DNA of 64,000 bases from Oxyruncus cristatus (taxonomy: Eukaryota > Chordata > Aves > Passeriformes > Cotingidae). The position numbers and the translations under genes were made by a program. Shown here in pieces: positions 24,360 to 37,442 of this stretch. The notes beneath the pieces were generated by a model. That model was not told the origin of the DNA. It did not search any database and was given only the letters and a program-made list of their open reading frames with translations. Each line of letters begins with the position of its first letter. The stretch's first letter is position 1. Where the stretch lies: NCBI GenBank assembly GCA_013399855.1, contig VXAY01001039.1, positions 325 through 64,324 of the forward strand, read 5' to 3'.

Positions 24360-27300
24360 CTAAAAAATAAAAGTTAATGGTTCTCTCTTTTCAGAGCTAC
24401 ATTTGATTATTTATTTTACATGTTTGAAAAAGAGCTGTGTGCATAGTCTGAGATGCAATATTTGATTTCTAGGCCCCGGTCAGAAACAACAGTTAACATC
24501 ATTAGACATTTTCATTCAATAAAGAAGGCTAAAAAGGGAGAGCCCTAATGGACACCCTGTCACATCTGATCCATCTTAAAAATATGTCTCTCATAGTAAA
24601 CAAATACAACAGGATGCCTCACTGCCCTTAGCTTTCCTTTCAGCTGAGCAAACCAAAGTCATTCAGATTCTACAGACACTATTCACAGTACCTTAAAAAG
24701 TGAAATCCCAGCCTCAGAGCACCTGCCAAGAGAAGAGAACAAAATAATACGAGGGAAGACTGTGTAAAGGGATTCAAAAGCCTCAAATCCCTGAGAGAGC
24801 TATTATTAGCTGACAGATTTAGATTTCACTTCTGCTAGAAAAAATCCAGACATTAGGGATGCTTCATCATTAGCAACAGAGCAGAAAATAAAACGTAGTG
24901 ACTTTTACCATATATCCTATTTCAAACAAAACAGATATTTTAACCAAAAACTGAAAGTATGAATCAATACAGTCAAGATAGATTTTTTGAGGGTTTGCCA
25001 ATTCATGTCTTGAAGGAAAGTGAAAATTTTGGCCTTTCTTAATATAGTCATTTCTCAGGAAAAAGCTAGGTTGGCCAAGCAAGTCTCCTGAAATTAAATG
25101 AGTTGAACCATGAGAGGAGACAGACCACGATATTACTACAGGTTCTTCTGTAAATGACTGGAACACTTTTTGAGGGGAATATTTCAATGGAAGTGGTAGA
25201 AAGTAAGAAGTTAATGTTGTGGGTTTTTTTCTGTTTCTTTTCCACCCTTTCTATTTATTTAATCTTTCCCCTCTTAGAAAACAAGCATGGATGAAAAGCA
25301 AGAAAAAAACTTTAAAAGTGCCAAAAATGTTTCAGTTCTAAATAACTGAAAACAGTTCCATGGGAAAAAAAAAATTGGGGTTTGAGAAAAATTGTGTCCC
25401 ATCTGTGCCTCTACTTATATGGAATCCAGCAATATTTTCTAGGGATAACAGTGATTGCTCATGTGAAAAGCACCTACAGCATTTGCTTCCTTTCTCACTA
25501 GTAAGCCATCTAAATGGACTTAATGGGAATAAAAGGAGGAGGCTGAAGATAAGGGAGTAGTTCCATGGGTACCAGGAGTGGCTGAGCTTTACACTCCAGA
25601 TCTCTCCTTCAGCCAGAGCACTAGCAGAATCTGCCCTCTTTTTCTAGCCCAATATTTTTTGCCTGATTTCCAGAAATTTCATTTTAATTTTCATTTCCTT
25701 TAATTTTTCATTTTTGTCAAATGAGAATGAAATCAAACTGTTTAAAAGTGATTTGAGAGAGACAGCAATTGCAGGAAATGGACAGATCAACTTGTCCTCC
25801 TTTAGGAAAACAGACTATAAAAAACTAGGTGGCTGGTGAATGAATGACAGGACATTTTCTGCAAACCAGAAGGCTGTGAGACACCAATAACTACTTCCAA
25901 GTGAAGCTTGAAAGTGAAAAGGCACAAGGAAAAGTTTGAAGGCTAATGAAACATTTTCCAAAGTTTTATAAGAGTTCACATTGTTCTGACACTCCATCTT
26001 GCTGGCAGTAGCTTTAAATTGAATACATGTAAAAAAAATTATTTTCCTTGTTTAACAGCAAGTGGCCAGAAGCAAGGAGGACACACATGTAAGGGGAGGA
26101 GCTACAAGGGTCATAGGGTCAGGCTTGTCTTTTCTTCCTGGCCTTGACATTGTCCTGTAGCAAGTTCTTCAACAAACAGCACTTTTTATGGCTCTTTCTC
26201 CATCCCTGTTGATCTTACTGAGCATTTAGACTGTAAAGTATCAGAACGCTACAGTTACAGACAAACTTATATTTGCTGTCTTTCATACTTCCTTCTAATT
26301 AGGCGAGGTTTTTAACAGAGTTACATCACTATAAATCTCAAAGTCCTCCTTAGGTTTCTATGTTTTACTGAAAAAATATTAAAAGGCCTAAAGACCGCAA
26401 ATAGTTATTTTACATGAAAGTAAAAGTGAAGAATAATTCAAAAGCAGAATTCAAGCAATGGTCATACTCTGGATGCACTCAGCAATTGCTGGAGATAACA
26501 GTAACCAGCAAGGGTCTTGAAAATGCCTGTAGAGTTTTTCTCCTTCAATCCTATAAAGATTACATTTATATTTTATTTTCTATTCTTTGTATTCTACTTC
26601 TTTGTTTTTCACATGCATCATTATACAAAAAAGAGTTTTCTTGGTTTTTTTCCTCTTCAATGAAAAAATATGAGAAAATAGGGAGCAGAAATTGGTTTTT
26701 ATTTACTTTGGACATGTTTCTCTGGCCTTCAGCTTGTAGGGTGCCTCTTAAGGAAATAACAGCACTGTCGTGTTCTTTTTCTTCAGGTTTTCATTTGTAA
26801 AGTATTCCTCAAGATTTACTTGATATTCCTTTTTTCTGTTTAAAAAATTTTCTTAAATTTTCTTCCCTTCTCACAGAGAGAGGGAAAGATGCTGATTTAT
26901 TCTGGAACAGTTATCAAAGAGGACCAAACCTATGCATCGGTACAGTGAAGCTGAATAAAAAAAGCTGCAGTGTACTTTAAAAGGGAGACATGAGCTGAAT
27001 GGTAATGAAGGATACTTCATTGGTAATAAGAAACCCACTCTGGGGACCTCATGCATATAACAAAAGACCAGCTAAAGAATAGAGTGCCCTATAATGGATG
27101 GATATATAGGACAGGACTACAGGATGAGTCAGTCTCTGATGTGTCACTTTAATCAAATCTGACTTAAGAAAATAAAGCGCTTAAATGCCTCCACAAATCT
27201 TGCTACTATCATAGAATAAAGAGAGGAGAGAGTCTGAAAATAGAGGCTAGGGCAAGGCCTGGTTGAGTAAAACTGCCAGGCCACAGCAACTGAAGGCAGG

Positions 27301-27429
27301 ATGCCAAGCTGGGGTAAGACCCTTCCCTACAAAGCTTTATACCAGTCTTATCCCCAGCTATCAAAGAAGAAAAAAAGAAAGGGACAGCTTCTAAAATAAA
27401 AGCCGCTTCTGTGGCTAAGATCCTCTATG

Positions 27430-27660
27430 ATATAACATTTTTGCTTTCCCTTTCAGCTTGATTTGCTAAATAAATGAATAATTGCATTGTGAAACATGGC
27501 AGAAGAATATTAAAGGCTATTAGCATGTGAAATGAGCTGTCTGCTGGTGTAGTTCTAACCCTGTGTAGTGCAAATCTATGTAATTCATATGGGACTGATG
27601 GATAATTAGCCCTCAGCGCTGCCAGAAGTCTCTGATGTGTGAAAAATTAGACTAACTTTC
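27430..27660. promoter_or_regulatory. Candidate conserved regulatory block
   Basis: A compact stretch with several homeodomain-type cores: GATTTGCTAAATAAATGAAT, ATAATTGCATTGTG, GGCTATTAGCATG and GATGGATAATTAGCCC. It has no low-complexity runs and a balanced, unique appearance. Blocks of this appearance in vertebrate gene deserts are often deeply conserved enhancers. Here that is inference from motif density only. Confidence 0.28.
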
Positions 27661-29091
27661 AATAAGCTTTCTTCTACCACTTCCTTCCCAGTCACACCAA
27701 TATCTTCCAGTTACACACACATAGATGTATGCTGCAAGGCTGAAAGTCAGTTCAAAGGCAGACATAAGTAAGGCAGCAATCCAAGCAGCTTCCTGTATTG
27801 CTGCCGATTAGCCTTGCTCTGGCCTGAGCTCCACTTTCTACATTCTGTTGGGAAAAGCTGTGGAGATCTGTGAACAGATTGTGCTGCATCAGCTTATCCA
27901 GATAAAACACAGAAAAGTTAAAATTCTCACTTTCTCTTTGTCTGTGCTGCTTGGCATAAGTCTAGCAAAGCTTACCCTTACACTCAGCCACTGCAGCTGC
28001 ATTTAGTTTGGAGATGAAGCTAAGACTCACACAATGAAGTAGAAGAAGAAACATCATGGTAGAGCCTTTTCACAGCTCTGAATGTGTCAAGGTATGGGAG
28101 CCATGCCTGGACCCAAGGGTATCCAGACTCAAAATCTCCACTTTGACTTGGCTCTTTGTTGCCAGATTCCCGTTTTTCTTCCATGCATACCAAGGCCAAG
28201 GCAGGCAGGAAGCCAGCGATGCCCCACAAAATCTGGATAGCACTTTGTACTTTTGTATAAAAACTGTTTTAGCGCTTCCTAAAGTTCTATACAGATTTAA
28301 AAAAAAAATTGAAAAATTTATCACCAAATAAAATACCTTTTCTTTTTCCTATAGAAATATGTTTTTTTTCCTAGCTTCTTTCACTAGGGAAGCTAGTGCC
28401 AAAGGACACACACTCTTCAACTCCAGTTCTTTACTGTAAGAATAATACTTATTCAGACTAAAACAAAAGTTTCCGTTTCCTAGACTGTGGCAAAATCTGT
28501 GTGACAAATGTTCCCTCTGATAGATTCTGTTTCTGTGCCATCTAAGGGGACCACACTGCAGCTGTTCACATTCTACCATCTCCCAACACCACTTTCAACT
28601 ATGCCCTTATTGCAATAGCCATAGCTCTTGGGTCTTGCAGAGCAGAGTTGATAAGAAGACATCCAGATGTACATGCTGTTCCCAAACTCTCCCTTTTCCC
28701 TGCAGTACAAATACATAATCTAATACTGCCTGAAGTCCCTTGGAATCCATAAACTACTCACTATATAGACAGCGCTGTTTTACCTTTTTCAGGGGAGACC
28801 ATGGGCATTCTACGTAAGTCTTCAAGAATTCAGTGTGTAAAAGCAATAAAACACCAACTGCTTACAGAGAAAACAGGGTGACAAAATCAAACAGGTGCAA
28901 ATTTACATGAACCAAAAGCACCTTACAAAATACTAATCGATCAAGGAGACCATGGCAAATTAAAAAGTTTCTAGAAAAACTGGAAATCAAAGAGGAAGGC
29001 AGTTTACTCTGTAAAGTAAGATAAAGAACCAGCAGAACAGCTGGTTTCGCATTGACCTACCTGGCTTCTATTTCACATTCTTTTTTGTTGA

Positions 29092-29115
29092 TATATGTGT
29101 ATATATACACATATA
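29092..29115. repeat. 24-bp perfect palindrome
   Basis: TATATGTGTATA is followed at once by its reverse complement, giving a 24-base palindrome in a TATA/CACA-rich microsatellite context. It can extrude a cruciform. Most likely a product of microsatellite slippage. Confidence 0.85.
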
Positions 29116-29870
29116 CATATGCACACATTAGCAAAGAAGCTGAGATTTTCCAGACTCAGAGGGACAGTGTTTATTTATTTTATTCTTCTAATCTCTTGCA
29201 CTGTGTAAACATCTGCTATTGGAATATCTGGAAGAAAAATCTCCAAGAAGATAGTAATATGTCAAAGTCACACGAAACTTTGTAATGCCTAACATTGGTG
29301 TGCATTTTGTGGTATATCTAAGGACTCCTTCTCATCCTACATGAACTTTTTACATACCTGAGCTTGAAGAGAATGAGAAGAAATAAGAGCGCAACAGAGG
29401 AATGAGAAAGGTTTCAACTGCATTTGCAGCCCATTGGGAGATCCTAATTGCCCTAAGGGCTGCTTGTCCCTTTCCTTGGTATTCAAATGGTTGCATGAGC
29501 CATGGTGTATTTGATAGCTACCCAGCACTGTACTGCTGCCATACTTTAGGATTTATGGAGTCTGCCACCATCTACAAGTTGATTATCCCTTTTTATTTGG
29601 CTTTTTTTCATTAGAGATGATATATTTAACACTTGTGATAGTAGTAGGTAGCTTTATATTTCTTTCTTGGTGGAATACAGCTGCTTTGGGAGTTAGTTTC
29701 TTTGCCTGAAGTTGCAAGATTTAGTACGATTCACGTTCTCAACATTTTGTTGGGCATATAAGCTGTGAATCTTGCCCTGTACGTGACAGAAATACAGATT
29801 TGTTGCACTACAGAATCATCAGTGTAAGTCAAAAGTTGCACCGTTCCACCAACCTATCATTTTGCTTTAG

Positions 29871-29930
29871 TCCCTTTACTTTGGTTGAAAGTTATTCTTT
29901 TCCACTTTTAACTCATAAGGCTAGTACACA
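29871..29930 (+). other. Candidate short plus-strand exon
   Basis: An acceptor-like tract (ATTTTGCTTTAG) precedes 29,871 and a strong donor, GTAAGTTA, follows 29,930. The 60 bases between are open in one frame only (19 codons, one leading base and two trailing bases). The product is too short to identify. Phase does not fit the 36,939 segment, so another exon would be needed between them. Chance is a real alternative. Confidence 0.15.
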
Positions 29931-32656
29931 GTAAGTTACTGGAGAACAGCTTACGGGAGGGAATATCTGTGAGCATCCAACACTCTTGTGCTTGTGCCAG
30001 TCGTCTTATTCTACATTCCCTACAGCTCATTTTCAAGCATTAGGCTAGTACTCTAGGTTAATGCACACATTCACCCAGCTAAGTTCTAGCCATGTACCTG
30101 CTGGAGACCGATTCAGCTATAAAACATGCCCAGGAAGCTAAATAAATATTCAGGCAGTGAGCCCACACTGAGCTCCAGTCTGCCACAGCTCTGCTGATAG
30201 CTGTATTTCACTTGTCATGTTTAAAGGCAGCTTCTTAGTCTGTGTGTCAGCTGCAGTGATGGAAGTGCTGATAATATTCTCAGGGACATACTGAGCACAG
30301 AAGGACAGGACTGTAGGGCAGGCAGCCTGTGCCTGACCAAGGCCAGGACTTTCAGTTTCAGGTAACCATGCAAGAGATGTCTGTATCCTTCAGAAAGAGT
30401 CACACAATGTCTATTCCTTGCCTATGGCACAGGTCACAGAACAGTGCCATGAAGGTACTGTAGTAGGAGTGTTTTAATCATAATGTGCCTTAGGAAGGGA
30501 ACGGGAGCCGTCAAGAGAAGTCACACCTAGAGCTTAATGAGTAAAACTTGTAAATTACCTTAGGTAGTGATGGCCCAGAGAGGGAAGGGGAAGCCTACTT
30601 AGGAGCCTCATCTGGGCCCTCCCCACCTTGATTGAAGAAAGTTACTTGGAATAAAAAACAGGTTCTCACCTAAAAATGAGAGTACAGATTACTATGACAG
30701 AAATTTGAGTTTGATGTCTAGCTTCTTAGTTCCTGGGGCTGAAAGTGTTTGACAATTTTCTGGGAAATTGCATCCACAGCTCTCTGCCAAGATGATCTGG
30801 AATGGAGTAAAATCTTGATGAGACCCAGGTCCCCCATTTATTCCAGTTCTGGCACAGTTATATTTAGCATAGATATGCTATCTTAAAAATAATAACAAAA
30901 AAAAAATTCTAAACTACTTGCCAAAGAAAGTTTGTGCCCATATATGTGATTCTGTGTCATAACAGCTCAGGCTCTGCTCCGTGTCTTAATGAAGCTCATG
31001 TGATATCAGTTATAAATGGGAACTGTGAGAGCAAGTGACATAGTGTATCTGAGAAGGAGTTATAAAAAAATATGCTAATTCTAGGAAGATTCTTGGAAGG
31101 AAATTTGAGTATGTTGATGGAACTCTACAGAAAGTAACATATTCCTCCACAAAGACCTCCCTGTTGCCAAGAACCTCTTTTTACTCACCTTAAATGATTA
31201 CTTTATATAAATGCAGAACTGATATGTGTTTTTACAAAAGAAAGAAAATTCTGCCTTAGCTGTGTTCACATGCTCTTGGGGATGCAGAATCTTTAATCAG
31301 CCATTATGTTATACAGCTTTTCAGATGTCTCTATCTCCCAAATTCTGACGACTGAAACATGTTTAGAACAAGAACAGCTATAATTGTAAAGACTTGTGCC
31401 TTTTTGAAAAGTCATGGCTAATGATAGTTTTTTAAAATGATCTTCTCGGTACTCTGTATCCTCTAGAGGGCTGGTGGGAGGAAGGGATTACATGCGTTCA
31501 TGGTTGCTCCTGCTAGTTCCTCTTTCTGCTTCAGAAATCTCTTTTATGGCTTTCTGAAACTAGCTGTTGTGAAAAAAAATACATGGAGAACTGAAGCCCT
31601 TTGTGCATTTATCTGTTGCACCTGAACCTATTTGCAAAAATAGTATGCTTTGGAATGTGCTTGTCTAAACAGTCCCTGTGTTCCCTACCTTGACTGAAAA
31701 TAGAGAAATGGCCAAAATATTTCAGTTCAAACAATTTTGTTCAGGAAATGATAACTAATCAGTCAGAATTTTTTGATTTTACACAGTTTGGTTTTATATG
31801 AAAATGGAATACCATTTATTATTAATTTTAATGTCTTTCTAAAGAATTGCTCTAGTGTTTCATACTGCCTGAAGTGTGTGTTCTTCAACTTCTTTTCTCC
31901 CCCACGAGCTATTATTCCTTACTATGTGCCTATGCAATGGCCAAGACTCCCTATCAAGAGGAGACTATGGTGTGCAACTACATATTTAATTTATCCAATA
32001 CCAGCTGTACAAAACCCACACTAATCCATTTCAAGATGGAAATAGAGCTGTTTTAATTCACAATATTAGATATATTATTTCCTGTGGTTTTCATTAACAC
32101 TCATAATGCAAATTTGCTTGTTGTTCATATACCAGTTGAGATGTAGTGTGGTAAAATTATTCAGAATGGATGCTGTGATATGCAACCTAATTCATGTGAT
32201 AGGCTTTTGGCTCTTTCATAAACTAGTACAAGTCCTCAAACATGCTAAAGAGCAATGACAATGTTAATGGACTAAAGAACAGGTCTAATTAATTCCGTTG
32301 GTAAAATTATGGTAGCAGCTTATCTCTCTCTTTTCTATGGCTTCCAAATTTGCAGAATTGATCCAGGGCCCTTACTATTACCTCTAGACACTTTACATGA
32401 TGCAGCGCTGAGAAAGTGAAATATGAAATAATGAAAATGAAATCCAGAAATTGATAAAAAATCCCAATAACAATCTTGCTTTAACAGCTAACATATTTCT
32501 GCCAGAAATTAAGCCTCCCCCACTTTTTCCCTATGAAGCTACTGATAATTGATGTCAGAGCAACACAGAGAACATGCATTTCTGTTACCTAAAATATTTG
32601 ACCAGAAATTCTTCCTGCTCCTTTTTAACTCAATAAACATCAGAGAAAAATATACC

Positions 32657-32677
32657 TTTTTTTTTTTTTTTTTTTTT
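32657..32677. repeat. Poly-T run of 21
   Basis: An uninterrupted thymine run that gives poly-Phe or poly-Lys in overlapping short frames on both strands. It could be the remnant tail of a minus-strand retroposed sequence, but I see no element body next to it. Confidence 0.9.
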
Positions 32678-35600
32678 GGTAATGCTGGCCAAATGAAGAT
32701 GAAGAATAACAAACTGCAAACACAGAATGGGGAATAACCCCACCATGTCAATTAAATGAACAGTCTATGGAAAAATGTTAGTGAATTCACTATTTATTTT
32801 ACAACATTTCAGCTTGAAGAGTATATCTGAGAAAGCTTCTTATGTCTACAAGAGGTTTTTCCAGAAGAGAACATTTATTATAGTTGTCTTGGCAACCTGA
32901 GCTCCATGGAAATAAAAATTGGAGCTTTTTTTCTTTTACAAAGGTTTTGGTTTCAAACTCAAATAAAACAGAAGAAAAACAGGACATTAATCGATTCCAT
33001 GTTGAAGTATTCCACCTTCTTTTGTGCTGATGAAACCTTGAGTAAGGTACAGTCTTAAACAGGAGTCAGGAGCATGGAGAAAACTGTAAGCAAGCTGCAT
33101 TGAGCACACATTAAAACAGGGAATGGGATAATAAGCTTAGAGGAAGAAGACCCTTGACCAAGTCAGAAGGAATTCAGAGTAGGAAGTAGGAGACTGAAGG
33201 ATCTCATGATTGTGATTTTTCAAAACCTAAAATGTTGTTATAAAAAGAACAGTTATAAAACAGTTGTAACCGTTACAAAAAGAACAGTTCCACATGGCCG
33301 TCAGGATCCCAGCCTTGAGAAGCAATGCAGGGAAAGACTGAAAAATTCATCTGAAATGGAGTGAAATTTTAAACTTTTTGTAATTAATGACAGGTTACCT
33401 AGAAAATCTCTCAATATAATTAGTAATTTTTAAGCACAGACTAAACAAGATACTTTGATTATTTGTTCTTTTACAGTCATAAAGAAATTGCTTCAAAGAG
33501 ATTCTATCCCATCACATTTTTTTACTGGAAAACCAACAATTCCTTCCTGTTATATGCTGGATGAGCCTAGCATGAAGCAGGGTGTTTACAGTGCTGCCAT
33601 CCATGTGCCAGACAAACAGGATACAGCTCCACCTGAGCAGGCACACAGCCTCTCATGGAGAAGTTGCTGCTGTTGTCATTGCCTTCATATTGACATTTAT
33701 TGAGAATCAAGAACTTCAAACTGGGAATCAAAGTCTCATAACCCTTTCTTCTCCCGTTATTTTAAGTAAAAGGCTCACCTAGCAGCAATTGAAAGGGAGA
33801 GCAGAGATGATGTGTGACCCTGAGGTAGCTGAGCCTTGAAGAACTGCCCCTACTCCCATCAGTAGTTTTGGTCCAATACCACAAAGAGGTAGCTGAAACA
33901 TTTCTAGCTACAGAGCACGTAACCCTAATTTCAACAGGAGACAGAAGGTACTGAAGTGGCTGAAAGCCTGGACTCAGCCTGGATCCAAATTTCAAGAAAA
34001 TTTTGTCTGCACTTTCCCAAGACCTCAGCCCTGCCATGTCATGCAAAGACCTTATTTCTTGTTCAACTTTCTGGACAGCAGCACTAGTATATTTCTAGCT
34101 TGGCAGCTGTCTAACAAGGAAAAATTCTTTTTTCTTCTTCAATCACTAGGAAAATGACACAGGAAACAAACAACTAAAATGCACCTGACACCAACCAGAA
34201 ATCAACCAAATTTGACAGGATAAATGCCAGTTTTGTGATTTGATGCTGTTACATTTAAAACTAAACTGTGATCTGAACAAAAAGGAGTAGTCAGGGACTA
34301 AAGTTACTCTAACTCAGTGAGAATTTCAGAAATTTCAGTAGTACTTTTTTCAGAACTTTTGCCCTTTCTTGATCTCATAAACTAATCTCATTATAGCTAA
34401 TGTTCTCAAAACATTCTCAAGGACAATGACAGATGACACTTAACACAGAAGCAGCGTGTCTGGGTAGAAATCACTCAACGTCCCAGTAAAACATTTCTGT
34501 TCTATCTCAAAGAAAGGCTCAAACCCTTCTGATCTTCAGGAACTCTTAACTTATTTCTGTAAAGGTAAAAAAAAAAAACCACAAACAAACAAAAAAAATA
34601 GTGTCTCCCTGCGCTTTTCTTTATTGATCCATCTCCTTTATCACCCGTTAACCTAAGATGTAACAAATCGCCTCTGTGTTGTAGGGCACACAGGTAATGC
34701 ACACCTGTGATGTTGAAACTTGTGAGGGACAGTAACAGCAGCTACAGGAAGTGTTTTGGCTTTTCACTTGTGCTACACATCACACAGTACTGACATGCAA
34801 AGGGAAAACCGCTCCTAAGTACAACCCACTTGTCAGAACAAAGTCAAAGTATAAAGATGCAAAGGACATAAAGGCACTTACTGAAGCTCTGCAAGGCAAG
34901 AAAGGCAAAGAAATACTTCCTACTTTGAAGTATTTTTTCAGGAAGTTGGTATACTTTAAGATCATCCACTGATGCAGGTCGGACTGTTGCCTACTTACTG
35001 GTTGAAAATTTGCTTTGGCTAACCTTCTTCTATTTAATCTTTCTTGAGGTAGCTATTATCTTTCATTCTTCTGTGCTGCCCATTACTAAAGTATATATGA
35101 AACTTAAAATTTGAGAGGTACTTGTCTTCAATGCATCCCAGTGAAACAAAAGTAAAGTACAATTTTCCCCATTTTATTCCTGGGTAACAGAGACAAGAGT
35201 TGTTTAAGATTGTACACTCTTCCAAATTTCCATTTGACATGTGAAATCTCACTGCGTATAATGTTTTTTCTCCTTTTTTTTTATTATTTACTGCACCAAT
35301 TTACAGTCTGTGAATGACTCTTTAGAGCAACAGTAACAGTGCAGGGGAAATAAAACCTAAGATACATTTAGATCTTCTTGATATACAAGAGCATACCTCC
35401 TCATTTGTATGGGGATGGTTTCATCATGTTGAATCAAACTGGACTGTGTTTGAAGCAGGTGGTTTTACTACCTTCAGTACCTTATCCAGTGTGATGTGGC
35501 TGGATCATTCAAATATTCTCAAATAAGCTTCAAGACTTGGTTTTTTTCCTCATTTCCAAGGTGGACAAATTTACACTTGAATGATAGAAGTAAGAAGGAA

Positions 35601-36938
35601 AATCATGTTTAATTTTAGTTGGAGAAGACAAAGGCTGAATTTTCACAATTGCCTGCAATAATGTGTTTTCAAAAGACTCCAGTCTAAAAGCTGCTCTTTC
35701 ACTTGCCATGTTGTCCTCCGAGACAGATTTTGCTCATGTCAGGGTTGAGTGATCTCAATATCCAAAATGGCAGCATGATGACAGATAGCACAGAAGAGAA
35801 TGAGAAATAGGAGCAGTTTATTTCAATCTCCTTTCATTTGATGCTTGCTGATGATGACACTGTGGCTGAAATCATTATATTTCTGGTGCAGAACCTCTAG
35901 CTGGAGATTCAGAGTTGGTAGGCTTAAGAAAGGAAAAGAAAAAACAAAACGTGATGTTGTCCACTATTCTTTTGATTGTCAAGAGCTACGCCTGCTTTAC
36001 TAATGGAATCCAGTGCAAGCTTGTTGGAGGAATTGCCAGGCATGGGAAGATACGGCAACTATCAAAAGAATTTCAACTTTACTCCAAATTTCACTCTAGC
36101 TGTTAAAAAAGTGTGCAGAATGTGAATGCATTCTAGAGCATCAAAACAGCTACATACTGATATTAAGGCTGTGAAGTAAGCATCAGCTAGTATGAGAATA
36201 TCTAAGTAGAAGAGGTAGAAAAAGAAAATAAGATGTAATAAGATGGTTATAAACACTTCCTTTGACTGGTTGCAGTCTTTCTCAAATTAATATACCTCAG
36301 AAACCTTAACTATTATTGATAATACTTTTTTTTCCCTTTCAAAATTCATTTAAACATCACACCATAATAAAGAACATAACTCAGGTGTTACAGCTAAAAA
36401 ATGTCATCATTAAGGCTGTTACCATAATGCTGATACTTATCATCAAAGCAGAATAAAGACTGTAATAGCTAGTATTTGGCATTATGCAAGCATACTAGTT
36501 TTGTGATTAAAGTAGTGTCTTCTAAAGGTTTTTTGCTTTTACCAAGTGGCAACTTACTCTTGAAGGCATTTGCAAAGTATAATGTGGTGTGACAGTTATA
36601 ATCCTAGAATGAAAATGTAAAAGATGCTACACTCCAGGTGGGGAAATAGGCTGTTAAGTGATATCTCTATTCTTTCTTTTTCTGATTTTTCTCTATAAAG
36701 TTCTTCCCTTTGGTCTTAGAATTTTTATAAACCTCACTGATAGCATTTTCAACTGTTGGCATATTAAGAGACTTTTTAAAATTCTTTACATTCTCTCCAA
36801 GTGACTGTTCTAAAAGCAGGGGCTATGTTCATCTAGAATTCAATGTGTTTTAGTATAGAGTTCACATTTTGTTTAGTTTGTTAACCCAAGAAATGCTACA
36901 TAACATTAAGAGCTCTGACAAAAACCCCTCTGTTACAG

Positions 36939-37014
36939 GCATCTATAGAACTAGGTTGTCAGAACTAGGGAACAGCTTTAGAATGAATAAAATGCTTTTC
37001 TCAGGTCTTCACAT
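36939..37014 (+). other. Candidate plus-strand exon 1 of a phase-compatible chain
   Basis: A good acceptor (ACCCCTCTGTTACAG, ending 36,938) and a strong donor (GTAAGTTA at 37,015) enclose 76 bases that are open in a single frame: two leading bases, 24 codons, two trailing bases. The product is basic, with Arg, Lys and Met. It can be joined in frame to the weaker 38,730 segment. No family recognised. The 5' neighbour is unknown, so the start of the hypothetical protein is missing. Confidence 0.18.
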
Positions 37015-37412
37015 GTAAGTTATGAATGACAGCATTCAGTTTATCTCATAGCATCTGTAGTAAAACAAATTACTGTTAACACATAGCTGTGATGCTTTAA
37101 AGATAAGTCCACAGAAAAGACCATAAGGTAAGGGGACAGGTTGCTACTTTGCCATCACAGTGAGGTAAAAGTAAAGGTGCAGTAAATGTTAAAAGGAAAA
37201 TATATTTCCTAAGTGATTTTTCATTACTGCTTGTCTATTGGAGAAGGTCACCATGAAAATAAGCAATTTTTATGATAAACTGATTTTGGACAGGTCCGTT
37301 GGCTGACCTGTTTCAAGACAACAATAAGACCCACAGAATGAAAGTACTTCCTGGCAACAGCCTGTTCTTAAAAAACACACCATTAGGAAACTTCTAGGCA
37401 GAAAGGAAATTT

Positions 37413-37442
37413 TAAAATTTCAGTTTAGAAACTGAAATTTTA
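37413..37442. repeat. Perfect inverted repeat, 14-bp arms
   Basis: TAAAATTTCAGTTT at 37413-37426 and its exact complement at 37429-37442 are separated by only two bases. The loop is too small for a typical microRNA precursor, so a DNA palindrome or cruciform is the simpler reading. Confidence 0.9.

Larger units (their letters stand above)
24360..36938. other. Mostly non-coding stretch
   Basis: Only one exon-like segment of any length (29,871) and two microexon-sized segments (26,059 and 28,793, under findings) appear. The 128-codon plus-strand frame at 26,414 runs through low-complexity T-rich sequence and has no splice context. Simple sequence includes a 21-base poly-T at 32,657, an A/CAAA tract at 34,567-34,599 and a TATA/GTAC palindrome at 29,092. 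The region 27,430-27,660 looks like a regulatory block. The rest is featureless to me. Confidence 0.55.

Noticed and set aside
26414..26800. 128-codon plus-strand ORF
   Set aside because: Runs through T-rich sequence giving a hydrophobic stretch by composition; no splice context or start context worth noting.
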